From NCBI RefSeq assembly GCF_026242045.1, contig NZ_JAPJDO010000027.1, forward strand, positions 1-64,000: a DNA stretch of 64,000 bases. The letters run 5' to 3'. The translations under genes and the position numbers were made by a program. Shown here piece by piece: positions 49,912 through 57,296 of this stretch (position 1 is the first letter of the stretch; every line of letters begins with the position of its first letter). Source of the stretch: Mycobacterium pinniadriaticum (GTDB taxonomy: Bacteria; Actinomycetota; Actinomycetes; Mycobacteriales; Mycobacteriaceae). A model generated the notes under the pieces. That model made no database searches and was not told where the DNA came from. It worked only from the letters and a program-made list of their open reading frames with translations.

Positions 49912-49931
49912 AATTCACCACTAGGTGAATT
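49912..49931. promoter_or_regulatory. Palindromic operator 1 at the monooxygenase promoter
   Basis: AATTCACC-ACTA-GGTGAATT, a perfect 8-bp inverted repeat with a 4-base spacer, lies just downstream of the -10 box, at or after the expected transcription start. This placement would block RNA polymerase. Typical of TetR, PadR or MarR dimers; no such regulator gene is adjacent. Confidence 0.75.
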
Positions 49932-49933
49932 CG

Positions 49934-49962
49934 AGTATCACTACGGATGTAGTGATTGTCAA
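49934..49962 (-). promoter_or_regulatory. Sigma-A promoter of the monooxygenase gene with operator 2 in its spacer
   Basis: Minus strand: perfect -35 TTGACA (49957-49962), a 17-base spacer and -10 GATACT (49934-49939). A second perfect palindrome, ATCACTAC-GGAT-GTAGTGAT (49937-49956), fills the spacer. The two palindrome centres are 25 bases apart and their arms differ in sequence. Confidence 0.75.
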
Positions 49963-49973
49963 GGGTGGATGGC

Positions 49974-51212
49974 TCAGACGAGCGCGGTGAGATTGGTGCC
50001 CAGCATCCAGCCGGCCGCGGCGACCCCGCCGGTGAGCAGGAGCACGATCAGCACCCAGAACACCAGCGACCGCCGGGCGTGTTGTCGTTCCCAGATGAAT
50101 TCGTTCATCTCGATGCCGGCGAATTGACTTGCCGTGACCGGCATTTCGTCCTCGGCCGGGTCGGGATGGGAGTCCCGCGGGCCGCGAATGAGCTGCCGGG
50201 TGGGGTTCTTGGCCTGGGGTGGCGGCGGTAGCGGCCGGCCGCCCAGCGCAGCCGCGGCGGTAGCTGCGGGCCGATGGTCGTCGGCGGGCCTGCTGTGCAA
50301 GGCGGTGGCCGCGGCGTGCTGTGCGGAGTTCGCCGGTGCGGGCACCCGGAATTTCGGTAGCGCCAACTCCTGGACGATGGCGTCGAGATCCTCGGCCATC
50401 TCCTCGGCATCGGCGAACCGTTGGTCGGCATCGCGGGCGGTCGCGTGCGCGATGAACTCGTCGAATTGATGTGGGACCCCGCCGATCGCCGAACTGGGCA
50501 GTGGCACATCATGATCGATTCGCTGATAGGCCACCGCCAGCGCGTTGTCACCAGTGAACGGTGTTGCGCCGGTGATCAATTCGTAGGCCAGGATGCCGAC
50601 GGCGTAGACGTCGCTGCGTGCGTCGGCCGCGCCATTGCTGACCTGCTCGGGGGACAGGTAGGCCGCGGTGCCCAGGATCACGCTGGTCGAGGTGATACCG
50701 GCCTCGGCCACGGCGCGCACCAGGCCGAAGTCGACGAGCTTGACCTCGCCGTCGTCGGAGATCAGCACGTTTTCCGGTTTGACGTCGCGATGCACCAGGC
50801 CGGCGTGATGCGCGGTGGCCAGACCCCCCAGCACCGGACGCAGCACCGCCGCCGCGGCATGCGGGGGCATCGGGCCGCGCTCGCGCAGCAGTTCGCGCAG
50901 CGTGCCGCCCTCGATCAGTTCCATGACGAGGAAAGGAGCCTCCCGGCTTGATCCACCGCCGCCCTGGTCGTAGACCGCGACCAGCCCCGGGTCCTTCAAT
51001 CGGGCGACGGCGCGGGCCTCGCGCTGGAACCGGGTCAGGAACTGGCTGTCGTTGGCGTAGCGCGCGTCCATCACCTTCAGCGCCACCGGCCGGTCCAGAC
51101 GGACGTCAAGGCCGCGGTACACCGTGGACATTCCGCCGGTGGCGATCCTGGCGTCGACGCGGTACCGCCCTTCCAGCAACTCGCCTTCGAGTGGGTCCGA
51201 CGTCACCGCCAC
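49974..51212 (-). CDS. pknL: Ser/Thr protein kinase PknL
   Basis: 412 aa Hanks-type kinase. The N-terminal kinase domain (about 17-275) has the Gly loop IATGGMSTVYRG, VALKVMD (catalytic Lys), HRDVKPENVL, DFGLVRAV and GTAAYLSPEQV. A Pro/Ala-rich juxtamembrane linker follows and one membrane segment lies near the end (SLVFWVLIVLLLTGGVAAAG), with only a few residues outside, so there is no sensor domain. In M. tuberculosis PknL phosphorylates the divergent gene's product, Rv2175c. It starts at GTG 51212; 91 bases separate it from GTG 51304. Confidence 0.95.
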   Translation of the reverse strand: MAVTSDPLEGELLEGRYRVDARIATGGMSTVYRGLDVRLDRPVALKVMDARYANDSQFLTRFQREARAVARLKDPGLVAVYDQGGGGSSREAPFLVMELIEGGTLRELLRERGPMPPHAAAAVLRPVLGGLATAHHAGLVHRDVKPENVLISDDGEVKLVDFGLVRAVAEAGITSTSVILGTAAYLSPEQVSNGAADARSDVYAVGILAYELITGATPFTGDNALAVAYQRIDHDVPLPSSAIGGVPHQFDEFIAHATARDADQRFADAEEMAEDLDAIVQELALPKFRVPAPANSAQHAAATALHSRPADDHRPAATAAAALGGRPLPPPPQAKNPTRQLIRGPRDSHPDPAEDEMPVTASQFAGIEMNEFIWERQHARRSLVFWVLIVLLLTGGVAAAGWMLGTNLTALV

Positions 51213-51290
51213 ATGGTATGCCCTGGCAATCGGAGCAATCCCGACCCGGATTCATCACCCCGAGCGCGTGTCAGCGCGGCCGGTCGGCTC

Positions 51291-51296
51291 TAGACT
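51291..51296 (+). promoter_or_regulatory. Putative -10 box of a leaderless transcript for the PknL substrate gene
   Basis: TAGACT, 7 bases, then GTG 51304. If used, translation begins at 51304 and the upstream in-frame GTG 51268 is not part of the protein. Confidence 0.45.
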
Positions 51297-51303
51297 GAGG
51301 CGG

Positions 51304-51708
51304 GTGAGCAGCATCCCTGTCGGCGACGACGTTCTGAATCCCGACGAGCCCCTCTTCAGTCTTCCGGAAGTCGCGGAATTGTTGCACGTACCGGTGACGA
51401 AGGTGCATCAGCAGCTACGGGAAGGGCACCTGGTGGCAGTGCGGCGCGGCGGCGTCCCGATGATCCCCAGGGCCTTGCTCACCGAGCACGGTGAGGTGGT
51501 CAAGAGTCTGCCCGGGTTGCTGGCCGTTCTGCGGGACGGCGGCTATCACGACACCGAGATCCTGCGCTGGCTGTTCACCGCCGATCCGTCGTTGACGGTG
51601 ACCCGCGACGGGGTCCGCGAGTCGATCAGCAACGCCCGCCCGGTCGACGCACTACACGCTCACCAGGCCCGTGAGGTGGTCCGTCGGGCCCAGGCCATGG
51701 CCTACTGA
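51304..51708 (+). CDS. DNA-binding wHTH protein, PknL substrate homologue (Rv2175c-like)
   Basis: 134 aa from GTG 51304. An excisionase-like winged helix-turn-helix is visible: FSLPEVAELLHVPVTKVHQQ (HTH, about 17-36) and LREGHLVAVRRGGVPMIPRA (wing). The C-terminal half, ending VDALHAHQAREVVRRAQAMAY, is strongly conserved with Rv2175c. An in-frame GTG 51268 would add 12 residues aligning to the M. tuberculosis N-terminus, but the leaderless -10 favours 51304. In either case the PknL phosphosite Thr9 of M. tuberculosis has no equivalent (the aligned residue is Arg). It overlaps the mptA end by 7 bases. Confidence 0.87.
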   Translation: MSSIPVGDDVLNPDEPLFSLPEVAELLHVPVTKVHQQLREGHLVAVRRGGVPMIPRALLTEHGEVVKSLPGLLAVLRDGGYHDTEILRWLFTADPSLTVTRDGVRESISNARPVDALHAHQAREVVRRAQAMAY

Positions 51709-53330
51709 GACCGCGGCCGGACCTTGGTCGCGGCGGGCTCGTCCGCGTGGTGCAACGAATACCAGGCGATCAAGGCGCAGGTGGTGGCCAGTATCACGTG
51801 GATCCACGAATACATGCCGTGCGAACCGTCGGGCTTGAAGATCACCATGATCCACGTCGAGAACCCGGCGATGAGCGCGATCGCCGCTCGGGATTGGGCC
51901 AGCGCCGACAGCACCGCCAGCGGCCAGGTGTAGTACCACGGCAGCGCGGCGGGCACGAACAACACCACCACCAGCATCGCCCAGGCGATGCCCGTCAGGG
52001 CCTCGCGGTCGTCGTGACGGAACCGCCACCACAACAACGGAAGTGACACCGCGATGATGACGATCCCCGCGATGCGGGTGACGTCGAGGACGGCATAGAA
52101 GTTCACCGGCAGGAACAAGCCGCCGATCGCGTTGGTGAGGTTGGCGATCGCCGTCGGGATCGTCAGCCAGTTGATGATCTTCACCGAACCGGCCAGCGCC
52201 GTCAGCCAGCCCAGGCCCACCCCAGCCACCCAGGACAGCACTGCGAACACCGCGACGAAGATGGTTACCGATGCCGCCGCTGCGGTCGCGAAAGCCTTTG
52301 TGGCGGTCAGACTTTTGCCCTCGCGCAGGTGGCGCATCCAGACCCAGACCATGAACGGCAGCGCCAACACCGCGGTGGCCTTCACCGCGACGGCGACGGC
52401 GATCAACCCCGCGCCCGCGGCATGGTGGCCGCGCAATGTCAGCGCGATGCCGGCCATCATCAGCCCGACCATCAGCATCTCGTTGTGCACGCCACCCATC
52501 AGATGGATGATCACCAGCGGATTGAGGACGCAAATCCACAGCGCCACCGCCCCGTTCGCGCCGATATGGCGGGCCACCCGTGGTGCCGCCCAGATCAGCA
52601 TCGCCAACCCCGGCAGCATGCACAACCGCAGCAGCATCGTGCCGGCCACGACGTGGTCACCGACGAGCGTGGTGATGAATCGAGCCACCAGGATGAAAGC
52701 CGGGCCGTAGGGGGCGGTCGTGGTCGTCCAGATCGGGCTGACGTTGTCCAGCAACGGGTTCTGGTTCTCCACCGGCCCGACGGCGTAGGGGTCGAAGCCA
52801 TCGCGCAGCAGCGCCCCCTGGGCCAGATACGAGTAGGTGTCGCGGCTGAACAGCGGCACGCTCAGCAGCAGCGGCGCCAGCCAGAACCCGGTGGTGGCGA
52901 TCATGGTGTAGTCGGTGACGGCAGCGCCCCCCGATTGATCCCCGGGTCGCTGCGCTCCTGCCCGCCCCGATTGATCCCCGGGTCGCTGCGCTCCTGCCCG
53001 CCCCGATTGATCCCCGGGTCGCTGCGCTCCTGCCCGCCGGATGGTCCGCCGTCCCACCCACAGCCAGGCCACCAGCATCACCACCACGCCGCCCCACAGC
53101 AGGACCGAGGACACCACCAGGCCGTGGCCGAACCGCAGCCAGGACAGGTGCATCGTTTCGAGCACCGGGTCGTGCTGACGGGTGCTGCCGGCGCCCAGCC
53201 CGCCGAGGGTGATCAGCACCGCGCCCAAGAAGCCGAGCAGCGCCGGGCGGCCCTCGTCGCCGGTGGTGAACGCCGCCAGCCGCGCGAGGCCGCCCGTGGT
53301 CTTCGGTGTGGTGGGTGTGGTAGCGGACAT
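51702..53330 (-). CDS. mptA: Alpha-1,6-mannosyltransferase MptA
   Basis: 542 aa GT-C (GT87-like/MptA) membrane enzyme with about 12 helices. It extends the alpha-1,6-mannan core of lipomannan and LAM using decaprenyl-phosphomannose. Key parts are the loop-1 acidic motif SRDTYSYLAQGALLRDGFDP (about 165-184), the following NPLLDNVSPIW, and FKPDGSHGMYSW near the end. The loop between membrane segments 2 and 3 carries three 12-residue repeats (RAGAQRPGDQSG, about 99-134) encoded by the 28-bp interspersed element in tandem. This insertion keeps frame and is not part of the family. The homologue is Rv2174. Confidence 0.92.
   Translation of the reverse strand: MSATTPTTPKTTGGLARLAAFTTGDEGRPALLGFLGAVLITLGGLGAGSTRQHDPVLETMHLSWLRFGHGLVVSSVLLWGGVVVMLVAWLWVGRRTIRRAGAQRPGDQSGRAGAQRPGDQSGRAGAQRPGDQSGGAAVTDYTMIATTGFWLAPLLLSVPLFSRDTYSYLAQGALLRDGFDPYAVGPVENQNPLLDNVSPIWTTTTAPYGPAFILVARFITTLVGDHVVAGTMLLRLCMLPGLAMLIWAAPRVARHIGANGAVALWICVLNPLVIIHLMGGVHNEMLMVGLMMAGIALTLRGHHAAGAGLIAVAVAVKATAVLALPFMVWVWMRHLREGKSLTATKAFATAAAASVTIFVAVFAVLSWVAGVGLGWLTALAGSVKIINWLTIPTAIANLTNAIGGLFLPVNFYAVLDVTRIAGIVIIAVSLPLLWWRFRHDDREALTGIAWAMLVVVLFVPAALPWYYTWPLAVLSALAQSRAAIALIAGFSTWIMVIFKPDGSHGMYSWIHVILATTCALIAWYSLHHADEPAATKVRPRSQ
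52929..53036 (+). repeat. Three tandem 36-bp units of the interspersed element inside mptA
   Basis: Identical units at 52929, 52965 and 53001. Each contains the 28-base core seen at 21676 with one change (CGCTGCGCTCC in place of CGCTTCGCTCC) plus 8 bases. The 36-bp length preserves the mptA frame and codes for RAGAQRPGDQSG three times. Confidence 0.95.
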
Positions 53331-53334
53331 GGGC

Positions 53335-54462
53335 CTAGGCCGACCGGTTGGCGGCCAATCTGGCGAGTTCGGTCAGGCCGGCCCTGGCCGGCGCATTGAT
53401 CGGTGCGCGCTCCAGCAGGCCCAGTGCGCGGTTTGTGAGCAACTCGATATGCGCTTCCACCGCGGCCAGCGCACCGACCGACTCGATCACGTCGCACAGC
53501 TGACGTACTTCGGCATCGGTGAGTTCGGTACCGATTCCGGCGCGCAGCCGGTCCGCGGCGGCCGGATCGGAGTCGGCGGCTCGTTGCACGGCCTCGGCCA
53601 ACAGCACGGTGCGCTTGCCGGATCGCAGGTCGTCACCCGACGGCTTGCCCGTCACCGCGGGATCCCCGAACACGCCCAGGACATCGTCGCGCAGTTGGAA
53701 GGCGACCCCGAGATCGGTGCCCAGTTCGTAGAAGATGCGCTGTACGTCGGGGCGGTCGGCGGCCGCCGCGGCGCCCAGTTGCAGTGGGCGGGACACGGTG
53801 TAGGAGGCGGTCTTGTAGGTGTTGACGTTCATCGCCGACTCGATCGACTCGGCGCCGCTGGACTCGGCGACGATGTCGAGGTACTGGCCGCCGAGGACCT
53901 CGGTGCGGATATCGGACCACACCCGCTGGACGCGTTGCCGGCCATCGCCGGGCAGATCCGCCGTGGTGATGATGTCGTCTGCCCACACCAGCGACAGGTC
54001 ACCCAGCAGGATGGCCGCCGAGCGGCCGAACTGCTCGGAGGAACCCCGCCAGCCCCGGCTGCGGTGCAACTCGGTGAAGTGGACGTGGGCGGTCGGCATG
54101 CCGCGCCGGGTGGCCGAGTCGTCGATGACGTCGTCGTGGACCAGGGCGCAGGCGTGCAGTAACTCCAGCGCCGAGATCAGCAGCAGGATCCCGTCGTCCA
54201 CCGGTGCGTCGGGTTCGGCGGTCACCGCCCGGTAGCCCCAATACGCGAAGGCGGGCCGCACTCGTTTGCCGCCGCGCAGGACGAACTCTTCGAGGGCGGC
54301 GACGAGCCCGTCGTAGTCGGTGCCGATGTAGGCGGCGTCGGCGCGCCGGCCGGCCAGGTATCCCCGCAGTTGGTCGGTGACGGCGCCGGCCAGCTGGACG
54401 GCTGACGGAGCTGCTGCTTCGACGCTCAGCGCGGCGCCCCTTTCTGTGTCGGGTGGGTGCAA
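53335..54462 (-). CDS. idsA2: Polyprenyl (geranylgeranyl-type) diphosphate synthase IdsA2
   Basis: 375 aa trans-prenyltransferase. The first Asp-rich motif is DDVIDDSATRRG (about 112-123); the second is DDVLGVFGD (near 258-266) without the usual DDxxD ending, as in other actinobacterial IdsA proteins. GGKRVRPAF marks the IPP site. It makes C15-C20 prenyl diphosphates for lipid carriers or menaquinone. TTG 54462 is the only start giving the full N-terminus. It is 4 bases before mptA, so the prenyl donor and the mannosyltransferase that uses polyprenyl-phosphomannose are co-transcribed. Confidence 0.9.
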   Translation of the reverse strand: MHPPDTERGAALSVEAAAPSAVQLAGAVTDQLRGYLAGRRADAAYIGTDYDGLVAALEEFVLRGGKRVRPAFAYWGYRAVTAEPDAPVDDGILLLISALELLHACALVHDDVIDDSATRRGMPTAHVHFTELHRSRGWRGSSEQFGRSAAILLGDLSLVWADDIITTADLPGDGRQRVQRVWSDIRTEVLGGQYLDIVAESSGAESIESAMNVNTYKTASYTVSRPLQLGAAAAADRPDVQRIFYELGTDLGVAFQLRDDVLGVFGDPAVTGKPSGDDLRSGKRTVLLAEAVQRAADSDPAAADRLRAGIGTELTDAEVRQLCDVIESVGALAAVEAHIELLTNRALGLLERAPINAPARAGLTELARLAANRSA

Positions 54463-54512
54463 CCAGAGTAGAGCGTCACGGGTGCCCGGACCCTACGAAG
54501 CCCTACCGAGCC

Positions 54513-55199
54513 TTAGCTGTCGGTCTGATCGGTGCTGGCGAACCGCGGTGAGCGGTCTCGGCTGACCCATGCCAGGGCCCCGATGACGCCGGAGACCACC
54601 AGCGCGCCGAGCCCCAGCCACAGGGCTGCACCGGTGAACGAGCGGGTGCTCGGGTCGGTGTAGCGGGCCTGGGCGCTCATCGTCGAGACCACCCCGGGCT
54701 TGAGTTTCCATTCGACGACATCGGTGTCGAGGCGATCGCCGTTGGTGGAGGTCACTTCGCCGGGAAAGGACACGGTCAGCTCCACGTCGGCGTCGGGGTC
54801 GGTGACGCCGGTCAGGTCGACCCGACCCTCGAGGATCACCAGATTGCCCGCCCGCCGCAGGGAGATGTCCACGCCGGCCGCCTCACGGTTGAGGTTGGCC
54901 AGCTGCGGCACCTCGGAGAAGGACAGATTGGAGAACACCGCCTCGGAGCCGACGTAGTCGTCCGATTCATACTTCGACACCGAGATCTTCTGGCTGAACG
55001 GCACGTTGAGGTCGAACTGCGGTCCCTGGTCGTCCGAATCGCGTTGTTTCGCCGCGGCGATGATCTGGCCGGAGACCTGGTCGTCGGGCGACACCGTGAT
55101 CGAGGCGTGCACGCGCACGCAGCCGACCGCCAGGGGTGCCACGAGGAACAGCAGCAGCGCCACGGCGCGCAGGCGCAGGCGGCGGGATCGGTCGCGCAC
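54513..55199 (-). CDS. lppM: Lipoprotein LppM
   Basis: 228 aa. Lipobox LAVGC (Cys about 27) after a basic, Leu-rich signal; a beta-rich extracytoplasmic domain (VRVHASITVSPDDQVSGQII and onwards); and a C-terminal membrane helix (ALWLGLGALVVSGVIGALAW, about 190-209) with a basic tail. M. tuberculosis LppM (Rv2171) has this build and has been implicated in macrophage entry. In M. tuberculosis Rv2172c lies between idsA2 and lppM; here only 50 bases separate them. GTG 55199. Confidence 0.9.
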   Translation of the reverse strand: MRDRSRRLRLRAVALLLFLVAPLAVGCVRVHASITVSPDDQVSGQIIAAAKQRDSDDQGPQFDLNVPFSQKISVSKYESDDYVGSEAVFSNLSFSEVPQLANLNREAAGVDISLRRAGNLVILEGRVDLTGVTDPDADVELTVSFPGEVTSTNGDRLDTDVVEWKLKPGVVSTMSAQARYTDPSTRSFTGAALWLGLGALVVSGVIGALAWVSRDRSPRFASTDQTDS

Positions 55200-55222
55200 G
55201 TGGGTATCGTGCCAGATGCGGG

Positions 55223-55870
55223 CTAGAGCGGGAGGCTGCGGCCCAGAATGGCGAAGGCCCGCGGGTCACCGGCGAAGTGGTAGCCGCGGATGATGTCGGT
55301 GAAGCCCAGTCGCCGATACAGTCGCCAGGCGCGGTTGGCCTCGCCGATGATCTCCGGGGTGGACAGCAGCACGTGGGCCTCGCGCCGGCCGGTCAGCAAC
55401 CGACGGGCCAGCGCTTCGCCGAGTCCGCGGCCCTGAGCACCCGGGTGGATGTGCAGCTCGGTGAGCTCGAAGTAGTTGCTCATCAGCCGGTTGATCTCGT
55501 CGGCCGGCACGCCGATGCGGCGCAACCCGGCTACCACCTGCTGCTGCCACCATTGATCGGGGGCGCCGCAGTAGCCATAGGCGATGCCGAGCAGGGGAGC
55601 ACCGGACAGCTGTTCGGCGCAGGGCTGTTCGCCGGCAGCGATATCGGTCTCGACGGCCGCGACGGCCTTCCATCCGTATCGACGGGTGTGCTCGACCCAC
55701 ATGGCCGCCCGCTGGCCTTCGGTGCCGCGGGGATAGCGCATGGCGTCGACATACACGGTCAGCGCGTCGTTGAGGCGGTGCGCCATGTCGTTGGGCGACA
55801 GATCGATGAGGAAAGTCGCCAACGCTTCGGTGTCCTTCGTCGCTGCGGATCGGTCGGGGTGTATCGCCAT
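55223..55870 (-). CDS. GNAT acetyltransferase (Rv2170-like)
   Basis: 215 aa. The acetyl-CoA motif A is LTELHIHPGAQGRGLGEALA (Q/R-x-x-G-x-G/A, about 141-160), followed by WRLYRRLGFTDIIRGYHFAG, the GNAT motif B. An N-terminal extension of about 95 residues has a conserved helix pair. The homologue Rv2170 has been reported to acetylate isoniazid; the natural substrate is unknown. ATG 55870. It lies 23 bases upstream of lppM in the same direction. Confidence 0.87.
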   Translation of the reverse strand: MAIHPDRSAATKDTEALATFLIDLSPNDMAHRLNDALTVYVDAMRYPRGTEGQRAAMWVEHTRRYGWKAVAAVETDIAAGEQPCAEQLSGAPLLGIAYGYCGAPDQWWQQQVVAGLRRIGVPADEINRLMSNYFELTELHIHPGAQGRGLGEALARRLLTGRREAHVLLSTPEIIGEANRAWRLYRRLGFTDIIRGYHFAGDPRAFAILGRSLPL

Positions 55871-56093
55871 TATCGGTGCACTCCGGCCCGACCCTCACCA
55901 GTGCGGTGATGACGAGCCCCTTACCTGGTGGTGGCGGGGACAGAACAACCCCTGGACACAGCTACAATCGGGTGGACCAACTAGGTGGTACGGCGCACTT
56001 TCACCTCGTATCATTTGGTTAGTCGCCCGGGTCATCGCTGGGCAGCCAAGTTTTATCGGAATCGTGACCGGCCGTGTTGGCAAGGAGGGACGA
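55871..56093. promoter_or_regulatory. Divergent region between the GNAT and DUF3040 genes
   Basis: 223 bases without a gene. TATCAT at 56009-56014 could be a -10 for the plus-strand gene. The Shine-Dalgarno AAGGAGG (about 56082-56088) precedes ATG 56094. Confidence 0.4.
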
Positions 56094-56501
56094 ATGCCAC
56101 TCTCCGATCATGAGCAGCGCATGCTCGACCAGATCGAGAGCGCTCTCTATGCCGAGGATCCCAAGTTCGCCTCGAGCGTGCGGGGCGGAACTCTGCGGGC
56201 TCCGTCCACGCGCAGGCGACTGCAGGGTGCCGGCCTGTTCGTGATCGGCCTGGCGATGCTGGTTGCCGGTATCGCTTTCCCGGCCACGCGGATCGGCGAC
56301 TTCGCGATTCTGTCGGTGGTGGGCTTCGTGGTCATGTTCGCCGGGGTCGTGTTCGCGATCACCGGCCCGCGGGTCGCCGGCGGGCGGGACAAGTCCGGCC
56401 CGTCCTCCTCGGCCGGCCCGCGTCAGCGCAAGCCCAAGGGCGGCGGGGGCTCGTTCACCAGCCGCATGGAGGATCGCTTCCGCCGTCGCTTCGACGAGTA
56501 G
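56094..56501 (+). CDS. DUF3040 membrane protein (Rv2169c-like)
   Basis: 135 aa. N-terminal LSDHEQRMLDQIESALYAED (3-22), the DUF3040 signature, is followed by two membrane segments (about 45-64 and 71-90) and a basic, Gly/Ser-rich tail (RQRKPKGGGGSFTSRMEDRF). ATG 56094 has a strong AAGGAGG. Function unknown; the family is actinobacterial and commonly found just before mraZ. An intrinsic terminator follows its stop codon. Confidence 0.9.
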   Translation: MPLSDHEQRMLDQIESALYAEDPKFASSVRGGTLRAPSTRRRLQGAGLFVIGLAMLVAGIAFPATRIGDFAILSVVGFVVMFAGVVFAITGPRVAGGRDKSGPSSSAGPRQRKPKGGGGSFTSRMEDRFRRRFDE

Positions 56502-56517
56502 AGGCGGATTTTCGCAC

Positions 56518-56547
56518 ACGGGGTAGCCGATCGGCTGCCCCGTTTTT
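56518..56547 (+). terminator. Intrinsic terminator of the DUF3040 gene
   Basis: Stem ACGGGGTAGCC / GGCTGCCCCGT (56518-56528 and 56533-56543, one T-G wobble), loop GATC, followed directly by TTTTTG. It lies 17 bases after the stop. Confidence 0.88.
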
Positions 56548-56766
56548 GTCGGCGCGGCACGGCGCGCCAGTGCCGAGATCGACACGATGATCGGCGATTC
56601 GCTGCAACCGCAGCCTTGGTGTCGATTTCGTAACCGTCCAACCCTCCCCACTCCGCCCCACCAGCGCTTGAACTGGGCATTTGTCGACTGCCCTAGTGCT
56701 GGCGAGCGTCTCTGAGCACTGTCGGTGGCAGAAAGTGGTGGATGCTGCCCAAAATCAGGGGTCATG

Positions 56767-56800
56767 GTGGAGCAAAGTGGGGGATTGTGGGGTATTGTGG
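56767..56800 (+). promoter_or_regulatory. MraZ box: four GTGG repeats with 10-bp period
   Basis: GTGG occurs at 56767, 56777, 56787 and 56797, exactly one helical turn apart (GTGGAGCAAA, GTGGGGGATT, GTGGGGTATT, GTGG). This is the MraZ binding-site pattern known from other bacteria, so mraZ is probably autoregulated. Another GTGG pair with the same 10-bp step lies at 56725 and 56735. Confidence 0.85.
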
Positions 56801-56864
56801 CCGTTAACGGAGCGACGGCTCCGAGGGGCTGGGGCTCCAGCAGGTGTGAAGGGATGTGCGCAGC

Positions 56865-57296
56865 ATGTTTCTCGGCACCTACACGCCCAAGCTCGACGAC
56901 AAAGGGCGGCTGACGCTACCCGCCAAGTTTCGTGACGCGCTGGCAGGAGGTTTGATGGTCACCAAGAGCCAAGACCACAGCCTGGCCGTCTATCCGCGCG
57001 CGGAGTTCGAACAGCTGGCCCGGCGGGCTACCCAGACGTCGCGCAGCAACCCGGAGGCGCGTGCCTTCCTGCGCAACCTGGCGGCCGGCACCGACGAACA
57101 GCATCCCGACTCCCAAGGTCGGATCACCCTGTCCGCGGACCATCGGCGCTACGCCAATCTGTCCAAGGACTGCGTGGTGATCGGTGCCGTCGACTTCCTC
57201 GAGATCTGGGACGCCCAGGCCTGGCAGGAATACCAAGAAACCCACGAAGAGAACTTCTCCGCGGCCAGCGATGAAGCACTCAGCGACATCATCTGA
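56865..57296 (+). CDS. mraZ: Transcriptional regulator MraZ
   Basis: 143 aa with two MraZ/AbrB-like DXXXR motifs: DDKGRLTLPAKFRD (about 11-24) and DSQGRITLSADHRR (about 84-97). MraZ forms ring oligomers that bind GTGG repeats upstream of its own operon. ATG 56865 matches homologues (MFLGTYTPKL); GTG 56856 would add three residues and lies closer to GAAGGG. It starts the division and cell-wall cluster; rsmH overlaps its end by 26 bases. Confidence 0.95.
   Translation: MFLGTYTPKLDDKGRLTLPAKFRDALAGGLMVTKSQDHSLAVYPRAEFEQLARRATQTSRSNPEARAFLRNLAAGTDEQHPDSQGRITLSADHRRYANLSKDCVVIGAVDFLEIWDAQAWQEYQETHEENFSAASDEALSDII

Larger units (their letters stand above)
56502..56864 (+). promoter_or_regulatory. 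363-base gap before mraZ: terminator, spacer and mraZ regulatory region
   Basis: No gene is supported here. The first 50 bases hold the DUF3040 terminator; 56550-56720 shows nothing recognisable; 56725-56800 carries the MraZ-type GTGG repeats; the last 60 bases lead to the mraZ start, with GAAGGG at 56848-56853. Confidence 0.7.

Noticed and set aside
52929..53036. CRISPR-like or assembly artefact in mptA
   Set aside because: No spacers, and the frame is kept by exact 36-base units. Misassembly of copy number cannot be excluded, but the element itself recurs elsewhere with different flanks.
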